From the NCBI GenBank assembly GCA_030068075.1, contig JAINVK010001442.1, positions 57,158-121,157 of the forward strand: a stretch of 64,000 nt of DNA, in the 5' to 3' direction. This document shows, one piece after another, positions 58,360-64,000 of the stretch. The DNA is from Paguma larvata. Taxonomy: Eukaryota; Chordata; Mammalia; Carnivora; Viverridae. The translations under genes were made by a program, and so were the position numbers. Every line of letters starts with the position of its first letter. The first letter of the stretch is position 1. Under the pieces are notes generated by a model, which saw nothing but the letters and a program-made list of their open reading frames with translations, was not told the origin of the DNA and did no database searches.

Positions 58360-59828
58360 ATGGGTGGAAAGCAGAGTAAACCAACTCCTCTAGCGTGTAT
58401 GTTGAGGAATTTCAAAAAGGGATATTCAGGAGATTACGGTGTGAAATTAACTCCCGGAAAGCTCTGGACATTCTATGAAATTGATTGGCCATCACTGGAG
58501 GTGGGCTGGCCCTCCTAGCACTCGCTTGACAAGGAACTCTTGGCCGAGCGTTCAGGGTTGTTGTGGCGGACCCAGGCCACTCTGACAAATTTCCTTACAC
58601 TGACTGTTGGCAAGACCTGATCCTATCCCGGCCCTTGGCTGAAAGTCTGTATTGAAGAGAGCTGTAAAGGTATGATGGCCTGTGTCACGGCTTCCTCCAA
58701 ATGCCGGCCAAAAACGGAAAAACCCATCCTGCCGGGAGAGGCTGAGGGGACCCCGCCGCCATGTGCCCCACTGTACCCCTCACTGCCACCTGCACCTCCA
58801 GTCGCCCCAGCTGCCGAAACCTCACCAGAGCCTGCGCCTAGTCCCGAGTCCTCACCACCTCGACCACCACAGGCAGCTCTGGATGTACCTGGCTCGCCGC
58901 GGCCACCGCTCCTAACTCCATACACCCCTCCCGGAAGGCGCCTGGACGATCAGGCCAGCAGAGACAATCCCTCCCTGCAGCAACACCAGGAGCCCTACAG
59001 ATGCCACTGAGGGAAACTAGGGGACTGTCTATTATGATCAGGAAGGCCAGATCTGAGGAGGCCAGCGTGTTTCTGTATACCAACTCTTTACCACTCTGGA
59101 CCTCCTAAATTGGAAGCACCAGACTCGTTCGTCAATAGAGAAGTCTCAGGCTATGATCGTAGTAATGCAGTCCATATTTCAAACCCATGCACTTACCTGG
59201 ACGGACCGCCACCAACTCCTTCTGACTCCCGTCAACACGGAGGAGTGACGCCGAATTACCCAAGAGGCCCTAAAATGGTTAGAGGAGAATGCCCCGGCTG
59301 CGACACTAGACACCCAGGCTTATGCTCGGGAATCACTTCCCTGGCGAGGACCCCAAATGGGACCCAAATGACTCAAGCGTAGGTGGGGACTCGCGAGGAC
59401 TGAACAGTATCAAGAAGCCCTTCTAAATGGCATGAAGGAAGGGAGGGGAAAAGGCCATACATATGAGTAAAACATCAGAAGTACTCCAGGGACCCACGGA
59501 GAGCCCATTCTCTGAGAGACTATGTGAGGCATTTCGTCTGTACACCGCTTTTGATCCGGAGGCACCCATTGACCTGCCGAAGGTCAAGGTGGCTTTCGTA
59601 GGTCAGGCTCAAGGGGACATCCGGCGCAAGCTGCAAAAGCTACAGGGTTTCGCTGGCATAAATGCCAGTCAGTTGCTGGAAGTAGCAACTAAGGTGTTTT
59701 CAATGGTGACCAGGCGGCACGGAGGGAAGCACGCCGGAAGAGGCAGAAAAAGAGACTTGATTGCTGCCTTGGTGGAGTGGCCGGAAGTCTCTGGGAAGGG
59801 TGCTCTGCAGCGGGGAGGCCAGGGCTGA
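58360..59828 (+). pseudogene. Retroviral gag remnant
   Basis: The start at 58360 (MGGKQSK, a glycine-2 myristoylation-type start) opens a matrix-like segment that ends at a TAG (58516-58518). A proline-rich segment lies in another frame (58672-59010), followed by capsid-like pieces (about 59108-59370 and 59463-59828). A nucleocapsid zinc-knuckle-like motif just beyond, at 59884-59937 (YCRQEGHRENEC), has Phe where the first Cys is expected. Frame changes and stops break it at least three times. Confidence 0.8.
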
Positions 59829-60098
59829 AAAGGGGAATGTGGGGGAGGGGGGTCTCGCCCAGGACCAAAGTTGGGACGGAACCAGTTTGCTTACTGTCGC
59901 CAGGAGGGCCACAGGGAAAATGAGTGTCCACTGTGGCCAGGTAATTCTCAGCAGGGCCTCAAGCTGAAAGAAAGAGGCCAAGTGGTCCAGGGCCGGTACC
60001 AACCAGCATGATGGCCTCGTTGGGCCCTGGAAGATGTTTTTGTGGGGCTAGCCGCCATGGAGGACTAGGAGGAGGACAGGGACAGACTGGGCTCTATT

Positions 60099-60284
60099 TT
60101 GTTAGGCCCCCAAGAGCCTGTGGTCCGAGTGAATGCGGGGGGCCGACCCACCGAATTCATGGTAGATACTGGGGCGGAACACTCAGCGGTGACCCAAACC
60201 TTGGGCCCCCTCTCACAGAGACAAGCCACCACTGTGGGTTCCATGGACAATCGCACACACCATCCCTTCCTGCTGCCGCGGTGA
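60099..60284 (+). pseudogene. Retroviral protease remnant
   Basis: Aspartic protease signature DTGAEHS, with Asp codon at 60165-60167, in a 61-codon frame closed by a stop. The flap and C-terminal parts are out of frame. Confidence 0.8.
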
Positions 60285-60479
60285 TGCAATTTAGGCGGCC
60301 ATGAAGTCATCCATGAATTCCTGTACCTCCCGACTGCCCCGTGGCTAATGGGCCAGGACCTGCTGGGAAAGCTGCAGGCCCAGATAACTTCCAACTCTCG
60401 GGACAAGCTGCTCTGACCTTATGAAACCGAAAGCAAAGATTATGACTCTCGCGATTCCCCAAGGAGAAGAGTGGCGTCT

Positions 60480-61747
60480 CTAGAATTTCAAGGGGGAACC
60501 ACACCCAGTGCCTGAGCTTCCCTTTAAGATTCCAGGGGTGTGAGCTGAGGACAACCCTCCTGGACTGACTGGAAACATACCCCCGGTGGTTGCAGAGCTG
60601 AAGCTGGGACAGAGCCCACCTGCCAAGGACAATACTTCATCCCTCGCAAGGCACAGATCAGGATCCAGAAGCACTTGGAGAGGCTATTAAAGTAGGGGAT
60701 CCCCAGGCCCTGCCAGCCATCTTGGAACACGCCCCACCTTACCTGTTCAAAAGCCCGGCTCCAACGACTATCAGACGATTGAAGACCTGTGAGCAGTAAA
60801 CCAGGCCTCTGTTACCATACACCCAGTGGTCCGAAACTCGTGTGCACTTTTGGGGCTCATCCCTGCTGAAGCCGCCTTCGTCACCTGTTTGGACCTTAAT
60901 GATGCCTTCTACTGCATCTGCCTGGACCCCAGAGCCAATCGATCTTTGCCTTCCAGCGGGAGGATCCTGATAATGGGGACAAGGGCCCGTTGACTTGGAC
61001 CAGACTGCCTCGGGGGTTCAAAAACTCCCAGAGGATTGCATGGAAGGGACTCGGCAGCTCCCTACCTTCCCATGGGAAACCGGCTACAAGGTCTCAAGGA
61101 AAAAGACCCGAATCTGCCCAGAGAAAGTCAAATATCTGGCTTCCACCTCTCCCAGGGGCACCGCCAACTCGGCCCACAGAGGAAGTAGGCCTTTTGTTCA
61201 ATCCTGGTCCCATCAACCTGAGCCAGGTAGGGTGTTTCTCGGGGTGACAGGTTTCTGTAGAATCTGGATACATAACTTTTCAGTCCTAGCGAAACCCCTC
61301 TATGAAGCTACAAAGCAGGGAGAGCAGGAGTCTCCTGATGTGGGAATCGTCCCAGTCTTTGAGGAAATAAAGCGAGCCCTCATTAATGCGCCTGACTGGG
61401 GGCTCCCAGACATGATCAAGCCTTTCTTTCTGTATGTCCACAAGCACACTGGCATTGTGGTGGGAGTCCTAACCCAGATGTTGGGGTCATGGCAGTGTCC
61501 AGTGGCATATCTCTCCAAGCAACTTGACTCCGTGGCCCAAGGCTGGTCCCCTGCCTACGCACTGGCAGCCACGGCCCTCTTAGCGTCCGAGGCTGGCGAG
61601 TTAACTATGGGACAGGAATTGACAGTCCGAGTGCCACCTTCGGTACTGACATTAATGGAGTACAAGGGACAATACTGGCTCACCAACACCCGATGGTCAG
61701 ATATCAGGGAATGCTATGTGAGAACCCGCCCATTCACCCAGAAGTAG
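60480..61747 (+). pseudogene. Retroviral reverse transcriptase remnant
   Basis: Finger/palm text is recognisable in broken frames around 60880-61050 ([26 protein letters not shown]). The frame 60995-61747 continues with the connection region (GFCRIWIHNFSVLAKPLYEA; CPVAYLSKQLDSVAQGW). Between about 61040 and 61080 the segment that should hold the catalytic Asp-Asp pair is missing. Enzymatically dead. Confidence 0.8.
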
Positions 61748-61859
61748 TGCGACCCTGAACCCTGCAACCCTACTTCCTGCTGGCCAGTCAGACCATGACT
61801 GCATTGAAGTCGACACCAGCCGACCGGACCTGAGGGCCTGAGGGACCAGCCCCTCAAGG

Positions 61860-62326
61860 ACCCCGACGCTGAGTATTTCATCAACGGTAGCAGTTTTGTG
61901 AAAGAGGGACAATGCCTTGCAGGGCACTCCGCCGTGACCCTGAATTCTATGATTGAGGCCAAACCCCTGCGAAAGGGGACTTCGGCATGGAAGGCAGAGC
62001 TAATGGCTCTAACCCGAGCCCTCCAAATGGCGGCAGGGATATGTGTTAATATATACACAGGCTCTAAGTATGCCTTCTTCACCACCCTCCACGCACATGG
62101 GGCCGTATACAAAGAGAAGGGTCTAACAAACTCAGGAGGAAAGGACATAAAGTATGGTAAGGAAATCCTTGAGCTCTTAGACGCTGTGTGGGCCCCTAAA
62201 AGAGTGGCAGTCATGCATTGTCAGGGACACCAAAGGGGAGACACCATGGCTGCACGGGGAAACTGTAAGGCAGATCGAGAGGCAAAGTTAGCAGCTTCCA
62301 AAGAAACAACGGAATCAGCGGCTTGA
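61860..62326 (+). pseudogene. Retroviral RNase H remnant
   Basis: Fragment with KGTSAWKAELMALTRALQMA and a C-terminal QGHQRGDTMAARGN segment. In-frame from 61898 to a TGA at 62324. The first catalytic Asp region upstream (FINGSSF near 61880) reads Asn where Asp is expected. Confidence 0.75.
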
Positions 62327-62469
62327 ATCGCCACACTGTTCCCTAACCCATGACAGAGTGGGACCCTAGTTACTCACACTGTGAAAGTACTTGGCTCAGA
62401 CTGAAAACGAAGCCACCGCCCAGGTGGATGGTGGAAGTTTGAAGATGGACGAGTAGTGATTCCTGAGGC

Positions 62470-62830
62470 GCTGCCCCCAGCTTTTGTCAAGCAGTTCCTT
62501 CAGGAAACCCATTGGCTGGACAGCTCTCGAGACTACGGTGAGCCGCCGACATTTCTACATCCCTCCACTCTGCAGCACAGCCCGGGCGGTATGTGAGCAG
62601 TGTGAGACGTGTGCCCATAATCACCCACGTCAGGGGCCCAAGGCCGCTCCTGGGGAGCAGAGGGTCGGGGCGCCCCATTTGAAAATATGATGGTGGACTT
62701 CACTGAGCTTCCCCGGGTCCGAGACTGTAATATCTGTTGGTGTTTGTGTGCACTTTCTCAGGCCGGGCGGAAGCCTTCCCTGCTCGCACAGAAAAGGCGC
62801 GTGAAGTGGCCCGGCCTCTTCTAAAAGAAA
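62470..62830 (+). pseudogene. Retroviral integrase remnants
   Basis: N-terminal zinc-binding piece (CEQCETCAHNHP at about 62590) and, in another frame, a core piece ([19 protein letters not shown], 62755 onward). The sequence then jumps directly to env-like text; the rest of the core and the C-terminal domain are deleted. Confidence 0.75.
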
Positions 62831-63506
62831 TCGTTCAAATGTACGGAGATAGAGAGGCTCAACGAAAGCAACGTGCCTTGCAAATTGGCAAATGGAAAGA
62901 TGATGAATGGCCTCCCGAGCGTATAATCCAATATTATGGCCCTGCCACCTGGACCGAGGATGGGTCCTGGGGCTACCACAGCCCCCATTTATATACTAAA
63001 CCACACAGACTGCAAGCAGTTGTACAAATTATAACCAGTGAAACTGCCAGAGGTCTGAACTTACTAGCCAAGCAGCAAACCAAAATGCACAATGCCATCT
63101 ATCAAAATCATTTGGCCTTAGATCACCTGCTTGTTTCTGGGTGAGGAGTTTGTGGAAAGTTTAATCTGAGCGACTGCTGCCTGCAGATAGATGATGACGG
63201 AAAGTCATAGAGGAGATCACAGATCGAATGAGAAAGGTTGCTCACGTCCCAGTCCAGATCTGGAAAGGTCGAAACCCCAGGGAATTATTTCGAGGATGGT
63301 TTTCAGCTCTTGGGGGATTCAAAACCCTCATAGGTATTATTCTCTTGACTTTGGGGGCTTGCTTAATCCTGCCTTGCCTCGCTCCCATGGTCATACGGTC
63401 TCGGAACCTCTCCAGCCTCATCGAGGCAATGTTCAAAAGGAAAACGGCCACACATGTGATGATGTTATGGAAGTCTACACCTCTAAACCAAGATGATGCT
63501 CGGTGA
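62830..63506 (+). pseudogene. Retroviral envelope remnant, mostly transmembrane subunit
   Basis: A short surface-subunit piece is fused in frame to integrase text (frame 62737-63144). It is followed by a heptad-repeat helix ([20 protein letters not shown]), a TGA at 63142-63144, a Cys-7 residues-Cys-Cys motif (63150-63183) and a hydrophobic membrane span (LIGIILLTLGACLILPCLAP) in the frame ending at 63506. Most of the surface subunit is absent. Confidence 0.75.
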
Positions 63507-63532
63507 CCCAAAAATAAGAGGGACGGAGCATC

Positions 63533-63541
63533 AAAGGGGGG
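63533..63541 (+). other. Polypurine tract
   Basis: AAAGGGGGG run directly before the 3' LTR, the usual plus-strand primer position. Confidence 0.7.
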
Positions 63542-63545
63542 ACCG

Positions 63546-63880
63546 TGGTAGAGGGAGAGCCCCTCCCTAAGGAAAGTGGTGGAGGCCTCCTCAGAACAAT
63601 GGAAGGCAACATGGCCCAATGGACTCCCATACCCATATGCATAAGCCCTAACACGACTCTAACTTGGACTGTGTCCAATCAGACTATATTTGCCGCAATA
63701 TATGGGAGACAAAGAAGTAGAAATTGCAGGAAAGGCTACACCGCGTTGTGCTCAGGGGCTCAGTTTTTCAGATATGAACCCACTGAGCCCATGTCGGCAC
63801 AAGGAACAAATTTGCTTCTTCGAGAAAGAAAGCCTCGGTGTCCCATCTCTCTGTGAGAATCCTGCTATACCCATGCCTTA
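63546..63880 (+). repeat. 3' LTR
   Basis: Starts TGGTAGAGGG after the purine tract and shares with the 5' LTR the CCAATCAGACTATA, TGGGAGACAAAGAAGTAGAA, GCTCAGTTTTTC and CCCACTGAG blocks. The poly(A) signal of the 5' LTR is changed here (AACAAA). The 3' border is set where similarity to the 5' LTR ends. The last 120 bases of the window appear to be flanking DNA. Confidence 0.8.
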
Positions 63881-64000
63881 GCCTTTGTGAGACCACATGC
63901 TATAAGGGACTTGCCCTGCACGTAAACCTGTCAAGTCCTTGTCCAAATGAGGCTCACATCTGCTTCTTCCGCTTCACCGTCACAGCTCTTTCTTTGCCCA

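Larger units (their letters stand above)
57395..63880 (+). mobile_element. Endogenous retrovirus, class I (gammaretrovirus-like), decayed provirus
   Basis: Order: truncated 5' LTR, proline-type primer site, leader, gag, pro, pol, env remnant, purine tract, 3' LTR. All genes carry stops and frameshifts, and deletions removed the reverse transcriptase active-site segment, most of integrase and most of the env surface part. No virus protein can be made from it. Unlike the rest of the window it holds no SINE insertion. Confidence 0.92.

Overview
This is mammalian nuclear DNA, almost certainly from a cat-family (felid) X chromosome. About 80 copies of the tRNA-Lys-derived carnivore SINE are recognisable (head GGGGCGCCTGGGTGGCTCAG, tail AAATAAATAAAC, felid SINEC_Fc-like). 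L1 3' ends carry the usual carnivore text, and the only identifiable cellular genes are RHOX homeobox genes, an X-linked reproductive cluster in mammals. Species and chromosome are inferences; family content is read from the sequence.

Layout. (1) 1-28655 is a large imperfect palindrome: left arm 1-12172 (continuing off the window), spacer of about 4.7 kb, right arm 16872-28655. Arms differ at roughly 6-11% of bases in stretches compared by eye. Each arm carries one RHOXF2-type gene near the centre, tail to tail: + strand 10824-12041 and - strand 18206-17004. Both look broken by different lesions, and no convincing last exon was found for either. The outer part of each arm is a degenerate tandem array with a period of about 138 bp, loaded with SINEs and an old L1; on the right it runs on to about 31.2 kb. 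(2) 31.2-45.7 kb is gene-poor: a rearranged L1 (35.5-39.3 kb, minus strand), a small inverted-repeat DNA transposon, MIRs, SINEs and simple repeats. (3) 46.1-55.6 kb holds an apparently intact RHOXF1 (+): exon 47036-47475, the 46-nt RHOX homeobox exon 50592-50637, and last exon 55328-55420, giving 192 residues with a complete homeodomain, then a poly(A) signal. (4) 56.4-56.6 kb is a retroposed U6 snRNA pseudogene. (5) 57.4-63.9 kb is a decayed class I (gammaretrovirus-like) endogenous provirus with both LTRs, a proline-type primer site and broken gag, pro, pol and env remnants.

The three RHOX units are related beyond their exons: upstream sequence and the intron after the 46-nt exon still align between RHOXF1 and RHOXF2. 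The most unusual observations are the palindrome with two differently broken RHOXF2 copies, a 59-bp patch of RHOXF1 exon 1 (with its start codon) inside a SINE 1.7 kb upstream, and the 138-bp array. All alignments were made by eye; repeat borders are good to about 5-20 bp, splice sites and codons are exact where stated.
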